Below, piece after piece: positions 26,494 to 34,384 of a stretch of DNA of 64,000 bases. The DNA is taken from contig CAKUVH010000004.1 in assembly GCA_934695425.1 (NCBI GenBank), positions 73,700 through 137,699 on the forward strand, written 5' to 3'. The position numbers and the translations under genes were made by a program. The notes below the pieces were generated by a model that saw nothing but the letters and a program-made list of their open reading frames with translations, had not been told where the DNA came from and ran no database searches. Source of the stretch: an uncultured Eubacteriales bacterium (lineage in GTDB: Bacteria; Bacillota; Clostridia; Oscillospirales; Acutalibacteraceae). Each line of letters starts with the position of its first letter. Position 1 is the stretch's first letter.

Positions 26494-27675
26494 TTATTTG
26501 TTTTCTTTCATTATTTTTTCCCAAAGAGGGGACATGTCACGAAGCCTTTTTACTGCTTTAGAAACTTCTGCTATTACAAAATCGATTTCTTCATCTGTAT
26601 TTGATTCGTCGAGCGAAAGCCTTAACGAACCGTGAGCAATTTCGTGAGGCAATCCGATGGCTAATAAAACATGGCTCGGGTCAAGGGATCCCGAAGTGCA
26701 CGCAGAGCCCGATGAAGCGCATATTCCTGCCATGTCGAGCAGTAAAAGCAAAGATTCTCCTTCAATTCCTTCAAAGCTTATATTAACATTTCCTGGAAGC
26801 CTTTTTTCTCTGTGACCGTTAAGTCTCGAGCGTTCTATCTTTAAAAGTTCGTCGATAAGTTTATCACGTTTCTCGATTAATTTTGAATTTTTTTCTTCTA
26901 TTTCGGTGCACGCTGTTTCGATTGCTTTTCCCATAGCGGCAATTTCAGCGGTATTTTCGGTGCCTGCACGTTTTCCGGATTCCTGAGCTCCACCCTCCAT
27001 GAAAGTTTCGATTCGTACGCCTTTTCTTATATAAAGAGCGCCGATTCCTTTTGGACCGTGAAATTTATGAGCGGACAAAGAGAGCATATCGATGTTTTGT
27101 TTTTTAACATCTATCGGCACATGACCCACCGCCTGAACCGCATCGGTGTGGAAAAGAACGCCTTTGTCTCTGCATATTTTTCCTATTTCTTCAATCGGTT
27201 CGATGGTGCCGATTTCATTATTCGCATACATTATTGTTACAAGCGCAGTTTTTTCGGTTATTGCGTTTTCGACGTCTTTTGGGCTTACTAATCCTTGACT
27301 GTCTACGTCGAGATACGTAACGTCAAATCCTTTTTTCGCTAAATATTGAACAGTATGAAGGACGGCATGATGCTCTATTTTAGAAGTTATGATATGATTT
27401 TTTCCCTTTTTTAATCCTTCAAACGCCGCGCCTTTTATTGCCCAGTTGTCGGATTCGGTTCCGCAGGAGGTGAAAAATATTTCTTTTGGAGAAGCGCCTA
27501 AAGCCTTTGCTACGCGCTCTCTTGCGATTTCAAGTTCTTTTTTTGCATTTCGTCCGACGGAATAAATAGTAGAAGGATTACCGAAATTTTCTCTGAAAAA
27601 CGGCATCATTGTTTCCAAAGCTTCCTGGCTTACCGCTGTTGTTGCGGCGTTGTCCATATAAATAATTTTTTTCAT
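26494..27675 (-). CDS. nifS: Cysteine desulfurase NifS/IscS
   Basis: This PLP enzyme releases sulfur from cysteine for cluster assembly. In 393 residues it shows [11 protein letters not shown] at the start, the PLP lysine in [12 protein letters not shown] (Lys near 204) and the active-site cysteine in [17 protein letters not shown] (near 325), a group I (NifS/IscS) arrangement with an extended Cys loop. The start codon lacks a ribosome binding site at normal distance; an AAAGGTGG lies 37 bases upstream with a possible hairpin between (separate entry). Order glyS-nifS-iscU, all leftward. Confidence 0.94.
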   Translation of the reverse strand: MKKIIYMDNAATTAVSQEALETMMPFFRENFGNPSTIYSVGRNAKKELEIARERVAKALGASPKEIFFTSCGTESDNWAIKGAAFEGLKKGKNHIITSKIEHHAVLHTVQYLAKKGFDVTYLDVDSQGLVSPKDVENAITEKTALVTIMYANNEIGTIEPIEEIGKICRDKGVLFHTDAVQAVGHVPIDVKKQNIDMLSLSAHKFHGPKGIGALYIRKGVRIETFMEGGAQESGKRAGTENTAEIAAMGKAIETACTEIEEKNSKLIEKRDKLIDELLKIERSRLNGHREKRLPGNVNISFEGIEGESLLLLLDMAGICASSGSACTSGSLDPSHVLLAIGLPHEIAHGSLRLSLDESNTDEEIDFVIAEVSKAVKRLRDMSPLWEKIMKENK

Positions 27676-27680
27676 ATTTG

Positions 27681-27719
27681 TCGGGGCTTATTTTCAAAGT
27701 TGCCCGATTTACCACCTTT
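27681..27719 (-). promoter_or_regulatory. Ribosome binding site separated from the nifS start by a small hairpin
   Basis: On the minus strand a good site AAAGGTGG (27719-27712) is too far from the ATG at 27675. Between them TCGGGC (27707-27702) can pair with GCCCCGA (27687-27681), with one bulged C, leaving four bases before and five after the hairpin. If folded, the effective spacing would be about 9 bases. This is inference from the sequence alone. Confidence 0.35.
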
Positions 27720-27749
27720 CTTTTTTATTTTTAATAGATAATTTAAATT

Positions 27750-29111
27750 TTAAAATGCAATTTTATTTTGGATGTAATCTGTAAGTTTATCAATTGCAAT
27801 TCTTTCCTGAGTCATAGAATCACGGTCACGAACCGTAACGCACCCGTCATTTTCACTGTCAAAATCATAAGTTATGCAAAGGGGAGTACCTATTTCATCT
27901 TGACGGCGATATCTTTTTCCTATTGAGCCCGATTCATCATAATCCACCATGAAATTTTTTGAAAGTTCTTCATAAACTTTTTGAGCTTTTTCTCCGAGCT
28001 TTTTCGAAAGTGGCAGTACACAGGCTTTGAACGGAGCCAAAGCGGGGTGAAGTTTTAATACAATTCTTGTATCTTTTTCATTGATAACTTCTTCGGTGTA
28101 TGCATCGCACAGGAAAGCCAACGCCACACGGTCTGCGCCGAGAGAAGGCTCTATTACATAAGGTAAATATCTTTCGCCCGTTTCCGCATCGAAGTAGTCT
28201 AAATTCTTGCCCGAATGTTCTTGATGACGTTTTAAATCAAAATCAGTTCTGTCGGCAATTCCCCAAAGTTCTCCCCATCCAAATGGGAAAGCATATTCTA
28301 TATCGGTTGTTGCGTTGGAATAATGGCAAAGTTCTTCTTTTGAATGGTCGCGAAGCCTTATGTTTTCTTTTTTCATTCCAAGGTTTAAAAGCCATTGTTC
28401 ACAGAAGTTTTTCCAGTAACCAAACCATTCTAAATCGGTTCCGGGCTTGCAGAAAAATTCAAGTTCCATTTGCTCAAATTCTCTTGTTCTGAAAGTAAAG
28501 TTTCCGGGAGTTATTTCATTTCTGAAAGATTTTCCTATCTGAGCTATTCCGAAAGGAATCTTTTTGCGTGAAGCCCTTTGTACATTTGCGAAATTCACAA
28601 ATATACCCTGAGCGGTTTCTGGCCTTAGGTATATCTCGTTTTTGCTGTCCTCGGTCACGCCCTGAAATGTTTTAAACATCAAATTAAATTTTCTAATGCC
28701 CGTAAAATTATGTCCGCCGCATTCCGGACAAGCAATATTATTTTCGGCAATACATTTTTCCATTTCTTCAAAAGTCATGGCATTAGGATTAATTCCGGCA
28801 TCTTCTATTAACTTATCGGCTCTGTGACGAGATTTACACTCTTTACAATCCATAAGAGGATCGGAAAATCCGCCAATATGACCCGATGCTTCCCACACTT
28901 TTGGGTTCATGAGTATTGCGGCATCAAGTTGAACATTATATTTAGATTCCTGAACAAATTTTTTCATCCAAGCCTTTTTTACGTTGTTTTTAAATAAAAC
29001 TCCGAGCGGACCGTAGTCCCAAGTGTTTGACAAACCCCCGTAAATTTCCGAACCGGAGAAAACAAATCCTCGATTTTTACAAAGTGCTACGATAGTATCC
29101 ATGTTTTTCAT
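27750..29111 (-). CDS. glyS: Glycine-tRNA ligase, single-chain type
   Basis: This class II synthetase charges tRNA-Gly. The 453-residue protein is the homodimeric bacterial/eukaryal type, with [21 protein letters not shown] near the start, a zinc-ribbon-like insertion (CKECKSRHR and CPECGGHNF), [23 protein letters not shown] (motif 2 region) and [14 protein letters not shown] (motif 3). A frame opens at 29135, but the family N-terminus fits the ATG at 29111; another ATG follows at 29102. There is no T-box leader, since nrdG ends 45 bases upstream at a small terminator-like hairpin. Confidence 0.94.
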   Translation of the reverse strand: MKNMDTIVALCKNRGFVFSGSEIYGGLSNTWDYGPLGVLFKNNVKKAWMKKFVQESKYNVQLDAAILMNPKVWEASGHIGGFSDPLMDCKECKSRHRADKLIEDAGINPNAMTFEEMEKCIAENNIACPECGGHNFTGIRKFNLMFKTFQGVTEDSKNEIYLRPETAQGIFVNFANVQRASRKKIPFGIAQIGKSFRNEITPGNFTFRTREFEQMELEFFCKPGTDLEWFGYWKNFCEQWLLNLGMKKENIRLRDHSKEELCHYSNATTDIEYAFPFGWGELWGIADRTDFDLKRHQEHSGKNLDYFDAETGERYLPYVIEPSLGADRVALAFLCDAYTEEVINEKDTRIVLKLHPALAPFKACVLPLSKKLGEKAQKVYEELSKNFMVDYDESGSIGKRYRRQDEIGTPLCITYDFDSENDGCVTVRDRDSMTQERIAIDKLTDYIQNKIAF

Positions 29112-29139
29112 AAATCGTATTCGCCCTTTCCACATTTAG

Positions 29140-29169
29140 ATAAATAAAATCGAAAATCAGCCGATTTTC
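29140..29169 (-). terminator. Weak terminator at the end of nrdG
   Basis: On the minus strand GAAAATC (29169-29163) and GATTTTC (29158-29152) form a 7-bp hairpin with a GGCT loop overlapping the nrdG stop, followed by ATTTTATTTAT. It probably reduces rather than blocks read-through into glyS, for which I see no separate promoter. Confidence 0.5.
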
Positions 29170-29672
29170 ACTGCATGCTGATTTTCGGAACTTAGAGTTA
29201 CCCCTAAAACAGAATCAAAGATAGGTTTTGAATCGGGGATAAATCTTCCATATTTAATTATAATATTTTTAAACTTACTAATCAATTGAATTTCCTTTTT
29301 TATTTCGTTTTCGTAATAGCCTGTGTAAATCACAAAATCATCATTGCACCCCAATTTTCTGAAATAAGAAACAAGCTCAAATATTTCATCGAATTGAAGG
29401 ATCGGTTCAAGCCCCCCGATAACTATAGCTTGAGTTATCGGGTTCATCTTGTACCTAAGATATATATCCGCAAAAGGGACTTTTTTATTTGGCATAGTTG
29501 AAATTTTCATATTTTGACAAATCGAACAATCAAGTCCGAGCTCCGTCAAACATTTAAAATCACATTTTGAAGTTGCGATAAACATAGAAGCTTTTTTATA
29601 ATCTTGAAAATTTTCATCAACTATTTCTTTAACAGTCAGTGTGAATTTTGATCCGTCAAAATCAGTTTTCAT
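29157..29672 (-). CDS. nrdG: Anaerobic ribonucleotide reductase activating protein (radical SAM, variant motif)
   Basis: This 171-residue protein lies immediately after nrdD, overlapping it by 11 bases, and should install the glycyl radical on NrdD. Its cluster-binding region is a variant: Cys37-x3-Cys41-x7-Cys49-x2-Cys52 instead of the compact CxxxCxxC of standard NrdG, a form I recall from other clostridial nrdD partners. FIATSKCDFKC and VIGGLEPILQFDEI (GGxEP, SAM-binding) support the radical SAM fold. ATG at 29672. Confidence 0.83.
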   Translation of the reverse strand: MKTDFDGSKFTLTVKEIVDENFQDYKKASMFIATSKCDFKCLTELGLDCSICQNMKISTMPNKKVPFADIYLRYKMNPITQAIVIGGLEPILQFDEIFELVSYFRKLGCNDDFVIYTGYYENEIKKEIQLISKFKNIIIKYGRFIPDSKPIFDSVLGVTLSSENQHAVKIG

Positions 29673-31572
29673 TTAAATCAAACCATTTTCTTTGTTCAAA
29701 TTCTTGTTTGCGTTCTTTGCTGTAAGCTGAGAACGGAACTAAAAATCCTACTATTCTGGAGTAAGTATCCGCTACATCTTTGCCGCACTTCGGGCATTTT
29801 GACGAGAAGAATGCGTGTTCGTCCTCGCATACCGAAATTTTGCAGTTATACGCAAAATATATTACTCCTGATTTTGCGATATGATTCAAAAGTTCCCAAG
29901 CTTGTTCTTCGCTGGCAAATTTTCCCGCAAGATTTATGTGAGAAATTTGTCCGCCTCCGCACTCTTTATCGAGCTTTGCGCCTAATTTTATTTTTTCGTT
30001 AAGAGTGCATCTTTCCATCAAAGGAATCCACTGGTTTGAATAAATAAAGTATTGTTCTTTTTCAGGATATAAAATCGAATCCTTTTGGCTGAGTATTACG
30101 TTTGCTCTTTCTGCAGGGATAGCTTCCACGTTTATGCTGTAATCGAAGGTATAAGAATCTTTTTGAGAATTGATCGCATTTAATATTTCTGTCGCAAAAT
30201 CAAGGCCCTCTTGGGAATAAGACTTATTGCCGAATTCATCGGTATCTATAAGTCCGAATTCAGAAATGGCCTCATACATTGCAGTAATTCCGATTGTGTT
30301 GTATTGTTTTTCGATTTCTATAAGGCCGTAAGAATAGTTCGGAAGTAATCCTCTTTCGATATCTTGTTTAATTATATCTCTGACAACATCCAAAACTTTT
30401 ACGCAGTTATCAATTCTGTCTTTGAGTATTTCCAAGAATTTTTCTTTGCTTCCATTTGCTTCTATTGCAATTCTTCTGAGGTTAATTGTGTTAACTTGAA
30501 TGCTTCCGACAGAAAGCGAAGTTCCGCCGACTGAATTTATAAAAGCATCGAGCTTTGAAGTGTTTGAAATAAGTCTACAGCAGTTCGAAAGGCTCGTTAC
30601 ATCGTTTCCAACGTAAAAATTACTGTCATACCAAGTCATGTTGTGTTTGTTGCACCATCTTGCAAATTCTTCGTCTACGAATTTACCGTTCTGGAACAAC
30701 AAAGAATATGTAAGAACAGGGAATGTCATCATTGTTTCTTTTCGTATTTCCGAAACAACTTCCATAAATACTTTCTGATGTTCAATAATCCCTTCGATAT
30801 GGTCAATTACGTAATCTCCGTTCGGGAATTGACGCCCACCGAAAAGCTCAACAAGATAATTTCTATCCATAACACTTATGTTTGAAAAAGCGCATTCGGT
30901 AACACGAAGATATGGTTGATTCAAATCGTATATAAATTTTTGGAAACATTGTTTGCGATAATATTCCGGGTCTTTGAGATAGAAATTATTTTTAACATCG
31001 TTGTACCAAAAATAATATGAATACAAAAGATAACTCGGAAGTCCCACTGCTCCGCTGCTGCGGTTTGACGCCCAACTTATGAATTCCAAAACATGGTCAT
31101 TAAATGTTGTCAAATGTTTTGGAGCCCCTGTTTTAAATTTGTTAATGAAGAAAAGTCCTTTTTCAACGAGCTTATCAAGGTCGTAAGCATAGCAGTAGGG
31201 AGTAAAGGACGAGGTCGCAGAATTATGAAGATAAAATTGACCGTTCCATTCTCCTTCAAGCCAAGTTTCAGCTGCTTCATTACCGTATTTTTTAATTATT
31301 TCTTTAAAAATTTTATTGTACGAAAGAAGTTTTGTATGCGGCTTAACCATGTCCGCCAAAAGTGTTCTGACGTCCCTTGTTGTGCTGTTTGCGTTGGCGT
31401 CAATTGTGGTTTCGGCCACGGTTTTCGACTTTATAAAATTATCTATAAAATCGGTAAAATTGAGATTTGAATTCGAAAATCCGTTCATCATTTCAAAACG
31501 AGAATCATATTTCTTTTTTAATTTTGAAATAAAATCAGAAAACGGTTTATAAAAATTTAGTTCGATATTCAC
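29662..31572 (-). CDS. nrdD: Anaerobic ribonucleoside-triphosphate reductase (class III)
   Basis: NrdD makes dNTPs from NTPs without oxygen, using a glycyl radical. At 636 residues it lacks an N-terminal ATP-cone, since the catalytic domain begins within the first 50 residues. The C-terminus has a zinc site (CEDEHAFFSSKCPKCG) and the radical loop SRIVGFLVPFS, with Gly609 as the likely radical residue. With no ATP-cone, allosteric activity control must differ from the classic enzyme. It lies between the NrdH-like gene (15 bases upstream) and nrdG (overlapping). The whole run is headed by an NrdR-controlled promoter. Confidence 0.94.
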   Translation of the reverse strand: MNIELNFYKPFSDFISKLKKKYDSRFEMMNGFSNSNLNFTDFIDNFIKSKTVAETTIDANANSTTRDVRTLLADMVKPHTKLLSYNKIFKEIIKKYGNEAAETWLEGEWNGQFYLHNSATSSFTPYCYAYDLDKLVEKGLFFINKFKTGAPKHLTTFNDHVLEFISWASNRSSGAVGLPSYLLYSYYFWYNDVKNNFYLKDPEYYRKQCFQKFIYDLNQPYLRVTECAFSNISVMDRNYLVELFGGRQFPNGDYVIDHIEGIIEHQKVFMEVVSEIRKETMMTFPVLTYSLLFQNGKFVDEEFARWCNKHNMTWYDSNFYVGNDVTSLSNCCRLISNTSKLDAFINSVGGTSLSVGSIQVNTINLRRIAIEANGSKEKFLEILKDRIDNCVKVLDVVRDIIKQDIERGLLPNYSYGLIEIEKQYNTIGITAMYEAISEFGLIDTDEFGNKSYSQEGLDFATEILNAINSQKDSYTFDYSINVEAIPAERANVILSQKDSILYPEKEQYFIYSNQWIPLMERCTLNEKIKLGAKLDKECGGGQISHINLAGKFASEEQAWELLNHIAKSGVIYFAYNCKISVCEDEHAFFSSKCPKCGKDVADTYSRIVGFLVPFSAYSKERKQEFEQRKWFDLNEN

Positions 31573-31587
31573 TTAAAATTCCCCCTG

Positions 31588-31791
31588 TTATTGATTGTTT
31601 ATCCAGTTGTTTGCTTCCACGAAACTCAATATTATGCCGTCTACTTCCATTATCGGGAGCGATTGAATTCCCATATCTTGTAATTTGGAAAAGTCATCAG
31701 TTTCCTCAAATTCTATTTTTTTACTTTCCAATTTGCTCTTAATCACTTTGCATTTTGGGCATCCGTTACTGTACAAAATTATGTTTTTCAT
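31588..31791 (-). CDS. Glutaredoxin-like (NrdH-like) redox protein
   Basis: This 67-residue thioredoxin-fold protein has the redox motif CPKC (Cys11, Cys14), the cis-proline region SLPIMEVDG and a size below that of NrdH (about 75) or glutaredoxin. Its place as first gene before nrdD-nrdG suggests it supplies electrons to, or otherwise serves, the anaerobic reductase; this is inference from position. A longer frame opens at 31821, but AAAGGA precedes the ATG at 31791. Confidence 0.8.
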   Translation of the reverse strand: MKNIILYSNGCPKCKVIKSKLESKKIEFEETDDFSKLQDMGIQSLPIMEVDGIILSFVEANNWINNQ

Positions 31792-31915
31792 AAAATTATC
31801 CTTTCGATTATAAATTTTCATTATGCTTACAGATTTTCATATTAATGTAAGTATTGTACGAATTTTTTTGGAAGTTGATTATCCAATTTAACGATTATAG
31901 ACTATTACCTGCGGC

Positions 31916-31931
31916 ACACCATATATAGTGT
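31916..31931. promoter_or_regulatory. NrdR box 1
   Basis: ACACCATATATAGTGT is a near-perfect match to the NrdR box consensus as I know it (ACACwATATATwGTGT; one position differs). It lies just downstream of the -10 element of the nrdH promoter and covers the predicted transcription start, so binding would block initiation. Confidence 0.85.
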
Positions 31932-31940
31932 TACTGGTTA

Positions 31941-31969
31941 ATTATACTCCCTATCAGTAGTGATGTCAA
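31941..31969 (-). promoter_or_regulatory. Consensus promoter of the nrdH-nrdD-nrdG operon
   Basis: On the minus strand TTGACA (31969-31964) and TATAAT (31946-31941) match consensus exactly with a 17-base spacer. The start should be near 31934, inside or next to NrdR box 1. The leader of about 140 bases before nrdH contains an inverted repeat CTTACA/TGTAAG (31826-31851) of unknown meaning. Confidence 0.85.
31946..31961. promoter_or_regulatory. Degenerate NrdR box 2
   Basis: ACTCCCTATCAGTAGT is centred 30 bp (about three helical turns) from box 1, as expected for the usual NrdR box pair, and lies in the promoter spacer. It keeps only about half of the consensus positions, so it would be the weaker partner. 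Confidence 0.5.
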
Positions 31970-32042
31970 TGGATAATTATATTGAAGTTTTTTTAACTTT
32001 CTGAGAATTTTATTCCACATTTTTTCAACAGATTTATAAACA

Positions 32043-32090
32043 TATCGCTCTCAAGCCAGCGTAATGCAGAACTTTAAGAGCGATAATTTT
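32043..32090. terminator. Hairpin between the pseudokinase and nrd genes
   Basis: TATCGCTCT (32043-32051) pairs with AGAGCGATA (32077-32085). It sits downstream of the leftward pseudokinase gene and should terminate it, but the better T-run (AATTTTT) lies on the plus-strand side, where I see no transcript to stop. Confidence 0.45.
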
Positions 32091-32133
32091 TAACGAAAAT
32101 TAAACATTTCTCTATTTATTTTAAATGGCGAAG

Positions 32134-33768
32134 TTAAACGCTGCCTTTGCTTATTACTATGGTGACCTCGCTGCCGTACTCGAGTTTTTCTCCCGGATTA
32201 TAATTTTTATATCCTATAACTATTCCCTCGGCAAATTCTTTGCTGAATTCAAATGTCTGTACAGGAACAAGTTTTTGAGCGGTAATAAGCTGAGACGCTT
32301 CCGAAAGGCTCTTTCCTTTTATTTCAGGAAGGGTGCGCTGCTTGCTGCCTTTGCTCAAATTCACCGCTATGGCAGTATTCCTTTCCATTTCTTCACCCGG
32401 GCTCGGATTTTGGGATATAATGCTGCCTTCTTCTATTTTGTCGCTGAAATCTTCTCCCATTACAGCAAGTTGATACTCTTTAGCGGAATCATTTAAAGAT
32501 TTATAATTTTTTCCTATTAAATTCGGAACAGGAACAGTATCGGCTTTTTCTTTGGATTCTTCCTCCATTTCTTCTGCCGCCGAGTAAACTTTATCCATCT
32601 CAGAGATTTCGGTTTGCTGCGAAGAAGAGTTTTTGTTATTTGAATTGTTCCTAAGCCAGAACCAGTACACCGTCAGAGCCGAAACAAGTATTATCAAAGC
32701 GCATACGCACGACACGATTCCCCATATTGCCGTAGAATTTTTTTTAGGTTTTTTTTGCGTTGATAACTCAATATTACTCGGTCTCGAGCCGCTTCTTATA
32801 TCTTGAACATGTAAAATAGGGGAGTCGGAAAGTTCTATTCTGAGGTTTTCAAACGAAATGGTTCGACTGTTAGGATAAACACGTAGTGCGTTTGCGAGTG
32901 CGGATATAACATTTTCCGGCAGAACTTCCAAGATGGCTTTCGGCATAAGAAGTTTGTCATTGCTTTTTCTTTTCGGCGCCGTGAGAGGATATTCTCCTGT
33001 CAAAGACCAGAAAAGTGTGGCTGAAAATCCATATACATCGGTGACTTCCGACGGCTCAAAATTTTCGGTATATTGTTCTATTGCCGAACACCCGTCATAT
33101 AACTGCCCTTCTATGTCGGAGTACAAATTTCTTAAATTTTTTGTCGCAAACCCTGATAATTTAAGTTTTTGTTCGGATGTTACAATTATATTTTCAGGGC
33201 AAATTCCAAGATGATAGACTTTTGCGTTTGACATATAAATTAGCGACGAAAGCAAAGGCATAAACATCGCTTGAGCTTCATGCCAGCTAAGTGGCTCCGA
33301 GCGTGAGCCCATGAATTTATCAAGTTTAATTCCATCTACCCATTCAAATACTACATAAGCCGTGTTGTTTTCTTCAAAAATATCGTAAACCGCTGCTATT
33401 GAAGAAAGATTCCTCAGCCTGGCAATGGATCTGAAATACTTCAAAAAATCCGTGAATAATTTTTGAAATTCCGGTGATTTATTTGGATATACAATTATTT
33501 TTTGAAAGTTTTTATCTCGTTGACATATCCGAGCCGGAAAAAATTCTCTTATATAAACTCTTGAATTTTCGACTTTATCATATCCGGCATACTCCAAACC
33601 TTCGCCATCCATTTTTATGGCTTTACCGATGTAATATCTGCTTGCAAGTAAAGTTTTTTGCGGAAGAAAAGGCGCTTCTTGAGGATTAACTAAATTTTTT
33701 CCGCAATATGGGCATATTCCATTTGAAACATTTGATGACTTAAAACAGTTCATACATATATTGTCCAT
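32134..33768 (-). CDS. PASTA-domain serine/threonine pseudokinase with N-terminal zinc ribbon
   Basis: The 544-residue protein has a zinc ribbon (Cys5, 8, 19, 22), a kinase-like domain (about 42-315), one membrane helix (about 348-372) and two extracellular PASTA repeats (about 412-478 and 479-544), the PrkC/StkP plan. Its catalytic motifs are altered: the glycine loop is degenerate, the VAIK lysine is Arg74, HRD is HLG (186-188), and DFG is SGF (205-207). Asn193 remains. It is therefore probably inactive and may sense muropeptides through PASTA while acting as a scaffold. The neighbouring rodA gene fits a cell-wall setting. No active kinase or PppL phosphatase gene is in the window. ATG at 33768 with AGGAGG. 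Confidence 0.85.
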   Translation of the reverse strand: MDNICMNCFKSSNVSNGICPYCGKNLVNPQEAPFLPQKTLLASRYYIGKAIKMDGEGLEYAGYDKVENSRVYIREFFPARICQRDKNFQKIIVYPNKSPEFQKLFTDFLKYFRSIARLRNLSSIAAVYDIFEENNTAYVVFEWVDGIKLDKFMGSRSEPLSWHEAQAMFMPLLSSLIYMSNAKVYHLGICPENIIVTSEQKLKLSGFATKNLRNLYSDIEGQLYDGCSAIEQYTENFEPSEVTDVYGFSATLFWSLTGEYPLTAPKRKSNDKLLMPKAILEVLPENVISALANALRVYPNSRTISFENLRIELSDSPILHVQDIRSGSRPSNIELSTQKKPKKNSTAIWGIVSCVCALIILVSALTVYWFWLRNNSNNKNSSSQQTEISEMDKVYSAAEEMEEESKEKADTVPVPNLIGKNYKSLNDSAKEYQLAVMGEDFSDKIEEGSIISQNPSPGEEMERNTAIAVNLSKGSKQRTLPEIKGKSLSEASQLITAQKLVPVQTFEFSKEFAEGIVIGYKNYNPGEKLEYGSEVTIVISKGSV

Positions 33769-33805
33769 AATAATTTTAGCCTCCTGAAATTTAAAATATA
33801 TAAAA

Positions 33806-34384
33806 TCATTCTAAAATATTATATAAATTATTTACAATATTTTGTATTTTATTATCGTTTTCTAAAATTTCTTTGTCAATAGGCGGTTTGTACATATCTG
33901 TTTTACATTGCAAAAAAGAGTAGATTTCTTTTACATTTATAAGAAGTAAATTTGGTTTAAGCTGCGAGATAAGAATTTTCTCACTTTTCTTTTCGCTCGA
34001 TCCTTGAGTAAATAATAGTAACGCCTTCTTAGGAGTATAATTTTTCATCTGAGATTTTAAGTAAATCTTTTCTGAATAATACCTTTGCATCCTATCTATA
34101 ATGGACTTTAACGGAGCCGGAACCGAATTATTGTAAATAGGGGAGGCGATTATCAGTATTTCGCACGCCTTAAAATACTCGTCTATATCTTCCATATCCT
34201 TGAAAATGCACCCGGGAACATTTCTGCACTTTTTGCAATCTATACACGGTTTTGCATTTTTTTCGTAAGCATTTATAAACTTTACTTCGTCCTTAAAATT
34301 ATCTCTCAGAAATCTTTTTAAAACTTGGAAAGTAAATCCGTTTTTGTGCGGCGAACCGTATAATATCAATATTTTTTTATTCAT
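33806..34384 (-). CDS. Flavodoxin-fold NAD(P)H-dependent FMN reductase family protein
   Basis: This 192-residue protein opens with ILILYGSPHKNGFT, the phosphate-binding loop of NADPH-dependent FMN reductases, and has ASPIYNNSVPAPLKSIIDR, the flavin-binding segment. A cluster of four cysteines (CIDCKKCRNVPGC, about 48-60) follows the first third, as in clostridial iron-sulfur flavoprotein relatives, though with fewer bases for calling a cluster. The substrate is unknown. Its start overlaps the end of rodA by 8 bases. Confidence 0.8.
   Translation of the reverse strand: MNKKILILYGSPHKNGFTFQVLKRFLRDNFKDEVKFINAYEKNAKPCIDCKKCRNVPGCIFKDMEDIDEYFKACEILIIASPIYNNSVPAPLKSIIDRMQRYYSEKIYLKSQMKNYTPKKALLLFTQGSSEKKSEKILISQLKPNLLLINVKEIYSFLQCKTDMYKPPIDKEILENDNKIQNIVNNLYNILE

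Noticed and set aside
29112..29156. T-box leader before glyS
   Set aside because: The gap to nrdG is only 45 bases; there is no room for a specifier stem or antiterminator.
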